DNA of 64,000 bases from JAOPZW01 sp963707695 (GCA_963707695.1 CAVPQY010000002.1:620001-684000); one strand, 5' to 3'; positions 31,663-40,855 are shown, counted from the first letter of the stretch. Made by a program: numbers and translations. The notes: generated by a model not told the origin, from the sequence alone.

Positions 31663-32370
31663 TCAGCCCTCCGACAGGCCCCGAGCCTGCAGCCCGGCCG
31701 CGGCCGCCGCCTCGAGGATCCGCGGCACGGCGCCGACCGTGCTGCGCCAGGAGCCACGGGCGCTGTAGTGGTCGGCGTCGTGGAGGAGGACGACGTCGCC
31801 GCCGCGCAGCCCGTCCCCGGCCAGGTGGGCCACCGTGTCGGGCGTGGCGTCCGCGCGCCAGTCGCGGCCCCACCGCGACCAGAGCCACGTCGTCCAGCCG
31901 CAGCGGCGCGCCAGGGCGAGGCCCGCGAGGCTCGGGATGCCGTACGGCGGCCGGTACAGCGGTGCGGGCGTCCCAGCGGCGTCGGCGATCGTCGCGTGGC
32001 CGCGGGCGAGGTCGTCGGCCAGCGCGCGCGGCCCCACGCCCAGCACGCAGCGGTGCCGGTCGCCGTGGAGCGCGACGACGTGGCCCGCGTCGGCCACCTC
32101 CCGGGCGAGCGCCGGGTCGCGGCGGACCTGCTCGCCGACGAGGAAGAACGTCGCCCGCGCGCCGTGCCGGGCCAGCACGTCGAGCACGGCCGGCGTCCCC
32201 TCCGGGTGCGGGCCGTCGTCGAAGGTCAGGCGGACGCCGTCCGCCGCGGCGCGGTGGAGGCCCAGCGCGCCGCAGACGCCGGGCGAGAGCGGCGCGAGCG
32301 CCGGCGCGCACCAGGCGGCCGCGACCAGCGCCGGGAGGAGCGTGACCGGGCCCCGGCGGTGCACGCGCAC
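31663..32370 (-). CDS. Polysaccharide deacetylase (NodB homology, CE4)
   Basis: 235 residues. Removes N- or O-acetyl groups from sugars. The N-terminus has a basic stretch and a hydrophobic helix (about 8-30), so it is secreted or anchored outside. CE4 motifs: L-T-F-D-D-G-P (motif 1 with catalytic Asp and metal Asp), H-G-D-R-H near residue 102, where the usual motif 2 is H-S/T-x-x-H, Y-R-P-P-Y-G (motif 3), and a late L-L-H-D-A-D (motif 5 His). It sits between the epimerase fusion and the transporter, all leftward with short gaps. Confidence 0.9.
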   Translation of the reverse strand: MRVHRRGPVTLLPALVAAAWCAPALAPLSPGVCGALGLHRAAADGVRLTFDDGPHPEGTPAVLDVLARHGARATFFLVGEQVRRDPALAREVADAGHVVALHGDRHRCVLGVGPRALADDLARGHATIADAAGTPAPLYRPPYGIPSLAGLALARRCGWTTWLWSRWGRDWRADATPDTVAHLAGDGLRGGDVVLLHDADHYSARGSWRSTVGAVPRILEAAAAAGLQARGLSEG

Positions 32371-32377
32371 ATCCCCT

Positions 32378-33730
32378 CTAGGAGGACCCGCGCGGCGTCA
32401 GCCGCCGAGGGACGAGGCCGAGCATCGTCGCCAGGAGGGCGGCCGTCAGCAGCAGCGGCCGGGTGTGCGTGTGGCCGAGCGTTGCGACGACGTCGATCCC
32501 AACGAGGCCGAGCACGAGGATGACGACGGCGGCGAGCACGACGACCAGGGCCGCCTGGGCGCGCCGCAGCTCCGAGGGCCAGCGCGTGAGCGTCAGCGTC
32601 GTCAGTGGCAGGAGCGCCGCGACGCCGACCGTCGTCACCGCATCGCGCTGCTCGTTGCCGGTCGCCGCGCCCCACAGGGTCAGCAGGCAGGACAGGACGG
32701 CGATGAGCGCCACGCCGCCGGCCACGGCCGGCTCGGCCGTGAGGCCGCCGAGGCGTGACAGGACCGTGCGCGGGCGCCGGGCGAGCTCGCCGGGTCGCGG
32801 GGTGCGCGGCGCGGGGCGCTCCTCGGGCTGCGCCCGCAGCCAGGCCACGTAGCGCGCCACGCCCTCGGCCAGCGGGGTGGAGGCCGTCCAGCCGAGCTCC
32901 CGCTCGGCGCGGTCGCTGAGGACCGTCGCCCCGTGCAGGTCGGCGGCCCGGCCCTCGATGTGCACGATCGGCACGTCGGCCACCTGCGCCTGGACCACCT
33001 CGGCCAGCCGGCGGATGGTCGTCGTCTCCGTGCCGCCGAGGTTGTACGTGCGCCCGGCGGCGCGCGGGACCAGGGCCCGGACGACGCCCTCGGCCAGGTC
33101 CTCGACGTAGACGAACGACCGCTCCTGCTCGCCGGTGCCGGCGATCGTCAGCGGGGTGCCGTCGAGCGCGCGCCGGACGAAGCTGGGGATGACGGCGGCC
33201 GGTCGCGCCCGCGGGCCGTAGGGGATGCCGAAGCGCAGGACCGTGGGGCGGAGTCCGTAGAGGTCGGCGTAGGACCGGCAGAAGAGCTCGCCCGAGAGCT
33301 TGCCCGCCGTGTAGAGGTGGGCGGGCGGCGCGAGCAGCGCGTCCTCGTCGAGGACGTCGCCCGGAACGTCGGAGTAGACCCAGACGGTCGAGGCGTACAC
33401 GACCCGCTCGACGCCGTGGCGGCGCGCCGCCTCGAGGACGTTGAGGGTCCCCATCGCGTTGAGCTCGGTGGCCCAGGCCGGCTCGGCCCGGACCTCGCCG
33501 ACGTCGGCGGCGGCGGCCAGGTGGCAGACGGCGCTGCAGCCGCGCATCGCCGTCGCGACGTCCTCGGGCCGGCGGATGTCGCCGAGCACGAGCTCGACCT
33601 CGTCCGCTCGGTGCCACGGCGAGGGCCGCACGTCCAGGATGCGCGGGCGGCGGCCGGCGGCCAGCAGCCGGTCGACCACGTGGGAGCCGATGAACCCGGC
33701 CCCGCCGGTGACCAGCACGGGGGCGCTCAC
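32378..33730 (-). CDS. NAD-dependent epimerase/dehydratase fused to a C-terminal membrane domain
   Basis: 450 residues. Residues 1-310 are an extended SDR: G-G-A-G-F-I-G-S-H (NAD binding), S-T-V-W-V-Y, and the catalytic L-Y-T-A-G-K with Tyr and Lys, as in UDP-glucose 4-epimerases and NDP-sugar dehydratases. After an Arg/Pro linker (about 310-335), residues 335-450 hold four predicted transmembrane helices. That addition is unusual and suggests a membrane-held sugar-nucleotide enzyme. GTG 33730 overlaps the aminotransferase stop (GTGA), so the two are coupled. Confidence 0.9.
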   Translation of the reverse strand: MSAPVLVTGGAGFIGSHVVDRLLAAGRRPRILDVRPSPWHRADEVELVLGDIRRPEDVATAMRGCSAVCHLAAAADVGEVRAEPAWATELNAMGTLNVLEAARRHGVERVVYASTVWVYSDVPGDVLDEDALLAPPAHLYTAGKLSGELFCRSYADLYGLRPTVLRFGIPYGPRARPAAVIPSFVRRALDGTPLTIAGTGEQERSFVYVEDLAEGVVRALVPRAAGRTYNLGGTETTTIRRLAEVVQAQVADVPIVHIEGRAADLHGATVLSDRAERELGWTASTPLAEGVARYVAWLRAQPEERPAPRTPRPGELARRPRTVLSRLGGLTAEPAVAGGVALIAVLSCLLTLWGAATGNEQRDAVTTVGVAALLPLTTLTLTRWPSELRRAQAALVVVLAAVVILVLGLVGIDVVATLGHTHTRPLLLTAALLATMLGLVPRRLTPRGSS

Positions 33731-34722
33731 GCGCCGCCTCCCTCGAGCGGGCGGTAGTACAGCGGGACGCACCAGTGGCCGCTCGCCGCCCAGTCCGTGT
33801 TCGGCAGGTCGTCGCCGGTGCCCATGATCCGGTGGCAGGGCGTGTCGTACACCTTGCCCGTCGACCGCGGGATCGGGTCGAACACGACGTACTTGTAGAG
33901 GCCCGACACCATCCCGACGGGCAGTTCCAGCCGCGCGGGATGGACCGGGTCGAGGAGCTCGCGGGCGACGGCGTTCTTCCAGGCGACGACGTCGTCGAGG
34001 CGCTCGACGCCCACGAGGCCGAGCGCCGCCGTGAACTCGCTCATCCGGAAGCCGAGGCCGCGCACCGCGAAGTCGGGCTTGCCGTAGTCACGCCACGTTC
34101 GCGCGAACGCCACCAGGCCGGGGTCGCGGGACACCAGGACGCCGCCCTCGCCCGTCGAGATGGTCTTCGTCGCGTAGAGCGAGAAGGCGCCCGCGTCCCC
34201 GAACGTCCCCGGCCGCCGGCCGTCCCAGGAGGCGCCGTGGGCGTGGGCGCAGTCCTCGAGCAGGAAGATGCCCTGCTCGCGGCAGTAGGCGGCGATCCGC
34301 TCGCTCTCGAAGGCGAGGTGGCCGCCGATGTGCACGAGGACCGCTGCCCGCGGCCGGTGGCGCTCGGCCTTGGCCTCGAAGTCCTCGAACGACAGGCACA
34401 GGTCGTCACGGCCGCAGTCCACGAACACCGGGCGGCCGCCCGCGGCGAGGATGGCCAGCGGCGTGGCCATGAAGGTGTTCGAGGGGCACAGGACGTCCGC
34501 CCCGCCGACGCCCGCGTAGGCCATCGCCGCCTGGGCGGCGCCGGTCCACCCCGAGAACGCGACGGCCGGCGCGTCGTTCCAGGCGCTCCAGGCCGCCTCG
34601 AAGCGCTCGGTCATCGCGCCCTGCGACCACTGCTGGGAGTCGAGGACCTCGTCCCAGAGGACGTGGAGCCGACCGCGGTCGCGCGGGTCGAAGCCGATGG
34701 CGAAGCGGTCGTAGGCCGGCAC
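33727..34722 (-). CDS. DegT/DnrJ/EryC1/StrS family sugar aminotransferase
   Basis: 331 residues. PLP-dependent enzyme that adds an amino group to a keto-sugar nucleotide. The PLP Lys is in S-L-Y-A-T-K-T-I-S-T-G-E-G-G near residue 182, with E-D-C-A-H-A-H-G before it as the cofactor-binding Asp region, and R-x-Y-G-K-P after. It is a little shorter than many members (about 370). Together with the epimerase fusion, deacetylase and transporter it forms a small amino-sugar/envelope cluster (inference). The start GTG 34722 has no clear promoter box. Confidence 0.92.
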   Translation of the reverse strand: MPAYDRFAIGFDPRDRGRLHVLWDEVLDSQQWSQGAMTERFEAAWSAWNDAPAVAFSGWTGAAQAAMAYAGVGGADVLCPSNTFMATPLAILAAGGRPVFVDCGRDDLCLSFEDFEAKAERHRPRAAVLVHIGGHLAFESERIAAYCREQGIFLLEDCAHAHGASWDGRRPGTFGDAGAFSLYATKTISTGEGGVLVSRDPGLVAFARTWRDYGKPDFAVRGLGFRMSEFTAALGLVGVERLDDVVAWKNAVARELLDPVHPARLELPVGMVSGLYKYVVFDPIPRSTGKVYDTPCHRIMGTGDDLPNTDWAASGHWCVPLYYRPLEGGGA

Positions 34723-34855
34723 CGCGCTGATCGTGGCAGTCGGCTCGTCCGACGAGGGCTTCCAGGGGCTCAGGAGGCGGTGGTGTTCAGGGCGCCTTCA
34801 GGACCCGCGCCGCACGCCGCGTTGCCCGCAGGCGCTCCGCGGGAAGGCCCGGGTC

Positions 34856-35245
34856 GTGGCCGACTGGGACGACGTCCGCCGCCTGGCGCTGGCCCTCCCC
34901 GAGACGAGCGAGCGGGAGTCGCGCGGGCTGCGGCAGTGGCGGGTCAAGGACAAGCTCGTCGTGTGGGAGCGGCCCCTGCGCCGGACCGACCTCGAGGCGC
35001 TGGGGGACGCCGCGCCGGACGGGCCGGTGCTCGGCGCCCGCGTCGAGCACGTCGGGGCCAAGGAGGCGCTGGTCGCCGACGACCCGGGCGTCTTCTTCAC
35101 CACGCCGCACTTCGACGGCTACCCGGCCGTCCTGGTCCGCCTGGACCGCATCGCCGTCGAGGACCTCGACGAGGTGATCGTCGAGGCCTGGTTGGCCCGC
35201 GCGCCGGCGCGGCTGGTCGAGGCGTTCCTCGACGCGCGCGCCTGA
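34856..35245 (+). CDS. MmcQ/YjbR family DNA-binding-like protein
   Basis: 129 residues. Short alpha/beta protein with the CyaY-like fold of the MmcQ/YjbR family: W-D-D-V-R-R-L-A-L-A-L-P-E-T at the N-terminus, W-R-V-K-D-K-L-V-V-W, F-F-T-T-P-H-F-D-G-Y-P-A-V-L near 80, and a final E-A-W-L-A-R-A-P. Biochemical role not established. GTG 34856 is the first start that keeps the family N-terminus. The 130 nt upstream hold no clear feature. Confidence 0.85.
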   Translation: MADWDDVRRLALALPETSERESRGLRQWRVKDKLVVWERPLRRTDLEALGDAAPDGPVLGARVEHVGAKEALVADDPGVFFTTPHFDGYPAVLVRLDRIAVEDLDEVIVEAWLARAPARLVEAFLDARA

Positions 35246-35263
35246 CCTGGGATGCTGCGCGCC

Positions 35264-35701
35264 ATGCAGCGCGTGCACGTCGTCCAGGACTTCCCCCAGC
35301 CGGTGGAGGAGCTCTTCGCCCACCTCAGCGAGCAGGAGAACCTCGAGTCGCTCTTCGGGGCGAAGATCACGCGCCTCAGCGACGGGACCGACGGCACGCG
35401 CAACGGCGCCGGGGCGTCGCGCGAGCTGAAGGTCGGCCCGCTGCCCGGGTTCGTCGAGACGAACACCGAGGTCGTCCCGGACGAGCTCATCCGCTACCGG
35501 ATCACCAAGGGCGGCCTGCTCAAGGACCACGAGGGCGTCATGCGGTTCTCGCGGCAGGGGACCGGGTCGCGGCTGGACTACACCATCGACTTCGACGGCA
35601 AGGTCCCGGGTGTCGGCCCGCTCGTGAAGGCCATGCTCACCCGGAACGTGACCAAGGCGCTGCGCGGGCTGGCCGCGCGCGGCGCGACCGCGTCGTCCTG
35701 A
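35264..35701 (+). CDS. SRPBCC (START-like) family protein
   Basis: 145 residues. Polyketide-cyclase/START-type helix-grip fold, which binds hydrophobic ligands: V-V-Q-D-F-P-Q-P-V-E-E-L-F-A-H-L-S at the N-terminus and the repeated beta-strand pattern with Y-R-I-T-K-G-G-L and a C-terminal long helix. Function unknown. It follows the MmcQ gene by 18 nt in the same direction. ATG 35264 is preferred to the Met four codons earlier because the family usually begins at this strand. Confidence 0.8.
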   Translation: MQRVHVVQDFPQPVEELFAHLSEQENLESLFGAKITRLSDGTDGTRNGAGASRELKVGPLPGFVETNTEVVPDELIRYRITKGGLLKDHEGVMRFSRQGTGSRLDYTIDFDGKVPGVGPLVKAMLTRNVTKALRGLAARGATASS

Positions 35702-35705
35702 GCCT

Positions 35706-35894
35706 TCAGCGGCGTCGCAGCAGCCGGCGCAGCGTGCCGTGGCGGCAGGGCTCGTCGCCGGTCGCCCGCCACTCGCTCAGCGTCATGCCGGGCGTGACGT
35801 CGCAGTCCTCGTAGGCGAACGAGGCCGTCGGCGCGGCCGGGACCGGGCCGAGCGGCGGCACGGAGGCCTGGTCCCTGGTGTGCGGCGGCGTCAT
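35706..35894 (-). CDS. Hypothetical 62-residue protein
   Basis: A short leftward frame with a Pro-rich start and C-D-V-T-P-G-M-T-L-S-E-W-R-A in the middle, ending in a very basic R-R-L-L-R-R-R tail. I do not recognise it, but the D-V-T-P-G-M-T-L-S-E-W-R segment looks like a real small-protein motif rather than a shadow. TAGGGG lies 5 nt before the ATG. It ends 4 nt past the SRPBCC stop, convergent. Confidence 0.45.
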   Translation of the reverse strand: MTPPHTRDQASVPPLGPVPAAPTASFAYEDCDVTPGMTLSEWRATGDEPCRHGTLRRLLRRR

Positions 35895-35952
35895 GGCCCC
35901 CCTATCGGCGGCGAGCCCCCCGGGCCTGAGCGATCCGTGGACCCACGGGGAT

Positions 35953-35980
35953 GCGGCCCCGCGCAGGAGCGCGGGGCCGC
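35953..35980 (-). terminator. Hairpin terminator after the FAD-linked oxidase gene
   Basis: A perfect 12-bp GC stem (35953-35964 with 35969-35980) and AGGA loop, 15 nt beyond the oxidase stop. No T-run, as is common in GC-rich genomes. Confidence 0.65.
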
Positions 35981-35994
35981 GGACCGGATCGGCG

Positions 35995-37401
35995 CTACGG
36001 GGCGATGTTCTGGTTGAGCCGGAAGAGGTTCTCCGGGTCGTAGCGGCGCTTGAGCTCGACGAGCCGCTCGTATGCCGCGTCCCCGTAGGAGGCGCGCAGC
36101 CGGTCGTCGTCCGCGTCGCCCATGAAGTTGCTGTACGCGCCGGCGCGGCTGACCGGGGCCAGCGCGTCCGCCGTACCGCGCGCCCAGGCGACGTTGTCCT
36201 CGAAGCCCACCGCGTCGGGTGACCGCGCGATGACGTTCAGCACGAACTGCGAGGACCGGTTGCCGAAGGGCGAGCTGTCCGGGCTCACCCGGGCGACCGC
36301 CCCGCCGAAGTGCTGGAGGTGGATCTCCGACTGCGGCGAGGGCACGTCGCGGTGGCGCGCGGCCGTCGCCGCGATCGCGGCGTCGGTGAGCTCGTCGACG
36401 TACGCCGAGCGGAAGTAGTTGTGCGCGCCCCGCTCCCACAGCGGGTCGAGCAGGCTCTGGATGACCGTGTAGGGCATCACGTCGATGAGGTCGGCGACCG
36501 GGTCGCCCAGGTCCTTCAGGGGCCGGACGAGCTCGCGACCGCGCTCGTGGTCGCCGGCGTGCACGGCCACGACCGCGACGACGGGCTTGCCGTGCACGGA
36601 CTCGGGGAGGAAGGGCGCCGGGGGCGCGGTGGTGAGGTTGACCAGCGTCGTCAGCTCGTCGGGGAGGGTGCGGACCCAGTCGCGGTAGAAGCTCAGGACC
36701 TCCTCCGCGCGGTCGCCCGCGAAGAAGATGGGCCCGCCGACGACCATCGGGCCGACGGGGTGGAGCCGGAACTCCATGGAGGTCACGATGCCGAAGTTCC
36801 CGCCGCCGCCGCGCAGCGCCCAGAGCAGCTCGGGGTTCTCGTCGTCGCTCGCGTGCACCAGGCACCCGTCGGCGGTGACGACGTCGGCGGCGACGAGGTT
36901 GTCGCAGGCCAGCCCGTGCTTGCGCATGAGCCACCCGATGCCGCCGCCGAGCGTGAACCCGGCGATCCCGGTCGTCGAGACGAGCCCGCCGGTCACGGCG
37001 AGCCCGAAGGCCTGCGTCTCGTGGTCGAGGTCGCCCCACGTCGCGCCGCCCTCGGCGGTGGCGGTGCGCCGCTCCGGGTCGACGCGCACGGCGGTCATGC
37101 GGGACAGGTCGATGACGACGCCGCCGTCGACGGTGGAGAACCCGGGGAGCGAGTGCCCGCCGCCGCGCACGGCGACGAGGAGGTTCTCGCTGCGGGCGAA
37201 GTCCACCGCGCGCAGGACGTCGGCGACCCCGGCGCAGCGGACGATGAGCGCCGGGCGCCGGTCGTGGGCGCCGTTCCAGACCGATCGGGCTTCGTCGTAG
37301 GCGTCGTCCTCGGGCCGGACGAGCTGCCCTCGCAGGCCCTGCTCGAGCTCGTTGAGCGTCGCGTCGCCGAGGGTGTGGGCGGAGGTCGCTGCTGGTGCCA
37401 T
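35995..37401 (-). CDS. FAD-binding oxidoreductase with berberine-bridge (BBE) domain
   Basis: 468 residues. PCMH/VAO-type oxidase. R-G-G-G-H-S near residue 82 carries the His that binds FAD covalently. The second covalent site, a Cys before the V-G-V-G/G-G-H type loop, is absent here (G-L-V-S-T-T-G-I-A-G-F-T-L-G-G-G), so it should be mono-covalent. The C-terminal Y-D-P-E-N-L-F-R-L-N-Q-N-I is the BBE signature. It oxidises alcohols, sugars or plant-type metabolites; the substrate is not known. ATG 37401 has AGGAG before it. The regulator upstream in the same direction ends 42 nt earlier. Confidence 0.93.
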   Translation of the reverse strand: MAPAATSAHTLGDATLNELEQGLRGQLVRPEDDAYDEARSVWNGAHDRRPALIVRCAGVADVLRAVDFARSENLLVAVRGGGHSLPGFSTVDGGVVIDLSRMTAVRVDPERRTATAEGGATWGDLDHETQAFGLAVTGGLVSTTGIAGFTLGGGIGWLMRKHGLACDNLVAADVVTADGCLVHASDDENPELLWALRGGGGNFGIVTSMEFRLHPVGPMVVGGPIFFAGDRAEEVLSFYRDWVRTLPDELTTLVNLTTAPPAPFLPESVHGKPVVAVVAVHAGDHERGRELVRPLKDLGDPVADLIDVMPYTVIQSLLDPLWERGAHNYFRSAYVDELTDAAIAATAARHRDVPSPQSEIHLQHFGGAVARVSPDSSPFGNRSSQFVLNVIARSPDAVGFEDNVAWARGTADALAPVSRAGAYSNFMGDADDDRLRASYGDAAYERLVELKRRYDPENLFRLNQNIAP

Positions 37402-37443
37402 GTCGTCGTGCTCCTGAGTGCGCCGAGGGTCTTCCGGTCGCGG

Positions 37444-40400
37444 TCAACCCTCCCGGGTCGGACTTAGCGGCCTCTTAGCGGCCGCTTGCCGGAGCTCGAA
37501 GGCCCGCGCGACGCCCCAGCGGTCGCCGAGCGGCCGCAGGCGCGCGAGCGCCGCGCCGAGCAGCCCGGCGGCGCGCGCCTCGTCGCCGTCGGCGAGCGCC
37601 AGCTCGGCCAGCGCGAGCGTCGACCACCCCTCGCAGCGGAACAGGCGCTGCGCCTGGGCCATCGCGCGGGTGGCCTCGAGCAGGTCGCGGGCGGCCTCGA
37701 GCTCGCCGGCGTCGGCGGCGAGGTGACCGAGGTTGAGCCGCATCCCCATCTGGCCGGGCGCGTCGTCGGTCTCCTCGAAGAGCGCGAGCGCCTCGCCGAT
37801 GAGCGACCGCCCGCGCTCGAGATCGCCCGCGTGCGCGGCGAGGATGCCCAGGTTGCCCAGGGTCATGCCGACGCCGCGCCGGTCGCCGAGGTCGCGCCGC
37901 AGCGCGAGCCCCTCCTCGAGCCACTCGCGGCCGAGGTCGTGCTCCCCCAGCGCGCCGGCCAGGGAGCCGAGGCGGTTCAGCGCGAAGGCGGTGCCCATGG
38001 GGTCGTGCGCCTCGCGGAAGTGGGCCAGGCTCTCGAGCAGCCGCTCGCGGGCCGGCTCGCGCAGCCCCTGGGCCCGCGCGACGTCGCCGAGCCCGGCGAG
38101 CACGTAGCCGATCGCGCGCCACGCGTCCACGCGGCGGAAGAACTGGACCGTCTCCTCGAAGAACATGCGCGGCGCCCGGCCCGGCGGCTCCGCGGCGACG
38201 AAGAGGCCGACCGTGTGGACCCGGAAGAAGCGGCCGCCGTCGCCGGCGGGCAGCGCTCGCAGCCGGCCCAGGCTGTCCAGCAGCGCCTCGCGGGCGTCGG
38301 GGAAGTCGCCGCGGCACTGGGCCAGCACGGCCTCGGAGTGCAGGACCGCGGCGGCGACCTCCTGGTCGCCGAGCTCCTCGGCCAGGGCGCGGCTGTCCGC
38401 ATAGCGTCGCTCGGCGCCGTCGTAGTTGCCGGCCATGTACTCGTAGACGCCGATCTCGTCGAGCGCGTGCGCCACGGCGCCACGGTCGCCCAGCGCCCGG
38501 AAGATCTCGACGCGCTCGGCGCCCAGGGCCACGAGCCCGCCGGTCCGCCCGAGGCGGATCTCGAGGCCGCCCGCGGCGCGCAGCCCGTCCGCGCGCAGCG
38601 CGGTCGGGGCCGGCGACGCGCCGAGGGCCGCGTCCAGCCACAGGCTCCCCTCCTGGAAGTGGCTCCCGGCCATCCACATCGGCCACGTGTGGACCGCGAG
38701 GCGCAGCGCCGCCTCGGGGTGGTGGCGCAGCGCCCAGGCGAGCGCGGCCCGGACGTTGTCGTGCTCGGCCTCGAGCCGGTCCAGGGCGACGACCGGCCCG
38801 GTCGGCACGGCCTCGGGGTCGGCCGCCCGGGCGAGATCGAGGTAGAAGGCGTGGTGACGCGCCTCGAGCCTGGTCGCCTCGCCCGCGTCGGCCAGGCGCT
38901 CGCGGGCGTACTGGCGCACCGGCTCGAGCAGCCGGTAGCGGTAGCCGCCGGGGTCGTCCTCGGCGACCACCAGCGACTTGTCGACGAGCCGCCCCAGGAG
39001 GTCGGCGACCTCCCGTCCGTCGAGCCCGTCGCCGGCCGCGACGTCCTCGGCGGCCTCGAGCGCGAACGTCCCGGCGAAGACGCCGAGCCGGCGGAAGAGC
39101 GCGCGCTCGCCCGTCGTGAGCAGGTCGTGACTCCAGCTCAGGGTCGCCCGGAGCGTCTGCTGGCGGTCGAGCGCCGACCGGCTCCCGGCGGTCAGGACGG
39201 CCAGGCTGTCGCCGAGCCGGCCGGCGATCTGCGCGGGCGAGAGCGATCCCACGCGCGCCGCGGCGAGCTCCAGGGCGAGCGGCATGCCGTCCAGGCGCGA
39301 GCAGATCTCGGCGACCGCGCCGGCGTTGTCCTCGCGGAGCGCGAAGCCCGGGGCGACGTCCGCCGCCCGGGCGCAGAAGAGGCGCACCGACTCGCACGAG
39401 CCCAGCGCCGCGGCGGTCGTCGGACGGCCCGCCTCCGGGAGGGCCAGCGATGGGACGCGCCAGGTCACCTCCCCCGCGACCCGCAGCGGCTCGCGGCTCG
39501 TGGCGAGGATCCGCAGGCCCGGGGCGGTGCCGAGCAGCCGCTCCGCGAGGAGCGCGCAGGCCGTCACGAGGTGCTCGCAGTTGTCGAGGACGAGCAGCCC
39601 GCGCCACCCGGCGAGCTGGGCGCCGAGGCCGTCCAGGGCCGGGCGCTGCGAGGGGAGGGTGAGCCCGAGCGCGGAGGCGGTGGCCGCCGGCACGAGGCCC
39701 GCGTCGCCCAGGCCGGCCAGCTCCACCAGCCAGACGCCGTCGGGCAGGGCGCCGGCGCGCGCCGTCGCCGCCTCGAGCGCGAGGCGCGTCTTGCCCGCGC
39801 CGCCGGCGCCCGTGAGGGTGAGCAGCCGGTGGCGCTCGAGGAGCCGGGCGACCTCGCGCAGCTCCCGCTCGCGGCCGACGAAGCTCGTGAGCGCGGTCGG
39901 GAGGTTGTGGCGGGCCGCCGCCGGCGGGCCCGCGCGCGTCGCGAGCGGCGCCGCCGCTCGGCGGCCATCCGTGCCGGCCGGGACGTCGTCGCCCTCGCCC
40001 TCGCCGTCGCCCTCGCCGCCGCGCAGCAGCGCCCGGTAGAGCTCGGCGGTCTGCGGGTCGGGCTCGGCCTCGAGCTCGTGCCGGAGCGCCTCGCGCAGGC
40101 GCTGGAACTGCAGGAGCGCCTGCTGCCGCCGCCCCGCCGCGGCGAACAGGCGCATCAGCGCGCGGTGGGCGCCCTCGTGGAGCGGGTCGAGCACGACCGC
40201 CTGCTCGAGCGCCTCGATCGCCGCGTCGGCCTCGCCGCCCTGGTCCAGCCGGCCGGCGAGGTCGAGGAGGAGCCCCAGGTGCGCCTCGCTCAGCGCCTCC
40301 CGCCGGCCGGACGCCCACGGCTCGTAGCGGTCCTCGGGCAGCAGCTCGCCGCCGTGGAGCGCGGCCGCCGCGCGGAGGTCCGCGACCGCGCCCGTCTCCC

Positions 40401-40761
40401 GGGCGCGGGCCACCGCGGCGTCGAAGGCGTCGACGTCGACGTCCACCCGGCCGCCCGGGCACAGCACGAGCATGTCGTCGCGCAGGGCCAGGACGGCCGC
40501 GCCGTCGGCGCCGGCCGCCTCGAGCGCCCGGCGGGCGACGTACAGGGCCTGGTGGAAGTTGTTCGCCGCCGCGTCGCGGCCGCGGTCGGGCCACAGGAGC
40601 TCCGTGGCCCGCTCGCGGTGGACCCGGCGGTCGGGCGCCAGCGCGAGCAGCTTGACCAGGCTCTTGGCCTTCCGCAGGCGCCAGGCGCCCTCGGGCACGG
40701 CGGTCCCGCCGACGCGAACCGCGAAGGCACCGAACAGGCGGATCTGCACGGCCTGGGACAT
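37444..40761 (-). CDS. Large SARP-type regulator: DNA-binding + BTAD + NB-ARC ATPase + TPR
   Basis: 1105 residues. Residues 1-95 form an OmpR-type winged helix (R-L-F-G-A-F-A-V-R-V-G-G at the start); 100-250 are the BTAD helical domain; 250-285 a Gly/Glu/Asp linker; 290-530 an NB-ARC/AAA ATPase with Walker A G-A-G-G-A-G-K-T (318-325) and a likely Walker B in L-L-V-L-D-N-C-E-H; the remaining part has TPR-like helical repeats. This is the AfsR-like layout of STAND-type regulators, which switch on ATP and ligand. The only neighbour it could serve directly is the FAD-linked oxidase just downstream. An ATG with a TAGGAT box is used. Confidence 0.92.
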   Translation of the reverse strand: MSQAVQIRLFGAFAVRVGGTAVPEGAWRLRKAKSLVKLLALAPDRRVHRERATELLWPDRGRDAAANNFHQALYVARRALEAAGADGAAVLALRDDMLVLCPGGRVDVDVDAFDAAVARARETGAVADLRAAAALHGGELLPEDRYEPWASGRREALSEAHLGLLLDLAGRLDQGGEADAAIEALEQAVVLDPLHEGAHRALMRLFAAAGRRQQALLQFQRLREALRHELEAEPDPQTAELYRALLRGGEGDGEGEGDDVPAGTDGRRAAAPLATRAGPPAAARHNLPTALTSFVGRERELREVARLLERHRLLTLTGAGGAGKTRLALEAATARAGALPDGVWLVELAGLGDAGLVPAATASALGLTLPSQRPALDGLGAQLAGWRGLLVLDNCEHLVTACALLAERLLGTAPGLRILATSREPLRVAGEVTWRVPSLALPEAGRPTTAAALGSCESVRLFCARAADVAPGFALREDNAGAVAEICSRLDGMPLALELAAARVGSLSPAQIAGRLGDSLAVLTAGSRSALDRQQTLRATLSWSHDLLTTGERALFRRLGVFAGTFALEAAEDVAAGDGLDGREVADLLGRLVDKSLVVAEDDPGGYRYRLLEPVRQYARERLADAGEATRLEARHHAFYLDLARAADPEAVPTGPVVALDRLEAEHDNVRAALAWALRHHPEAALRLAVHTWPMWMAGSHFQEGSLWLDAALGASPAPTALRADGLRAAGGLEIRLGRTGGLVALGAERVEIFRALGDRGAVAHALDEIGVYEYMAGNYDGAERRYADSRALAEELGDQEVAAAVLHSEAVLAQCRGDFPDAREALLDSLGRLRALPAGDGGRFFRVHTVGLFVAAEPPGRAPRMFFEETVQFFRRVDAWRAIGYVLAGLGDVARAQGLREPARERLLESLAHFREAHDPMGTAFALNRLGSLAGALGEHDLGREWLEEGLALRRDLGDRRGVGMTLGNLGILAAHAGDLERGRSLIGEALALFEETDDAPGQMGMRLNLGHLAADAGELEAARDLLEATRAMAQAQRLFRCEGWSTLALAELALADGDEARAAGLLGAALARLRPLGDRWGVARAFELRQAAAKRPLSPTREG

Positions 40762-40776
40762 GTTCGCCTGCGGACG

Positions 40777-40782
40777 ATCCTA
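40777..40782 (-). promoter_or_regulatory. Candidate -10 box (TAGGAT) for the SARP regulator
   Basis: TAGGAT on the minus strand, 15 nt before ATG 40761, leaving a leader of a few nucleotides. Confidence 0.3.
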
Positions 40783-40855
40783 CGCGAGCCCCGGCGGCCG
40801 GTGACGGTGGTCACAGAACGGGAAGGGCCGCGTCGATCGCGGCGTTCGACCCGGC

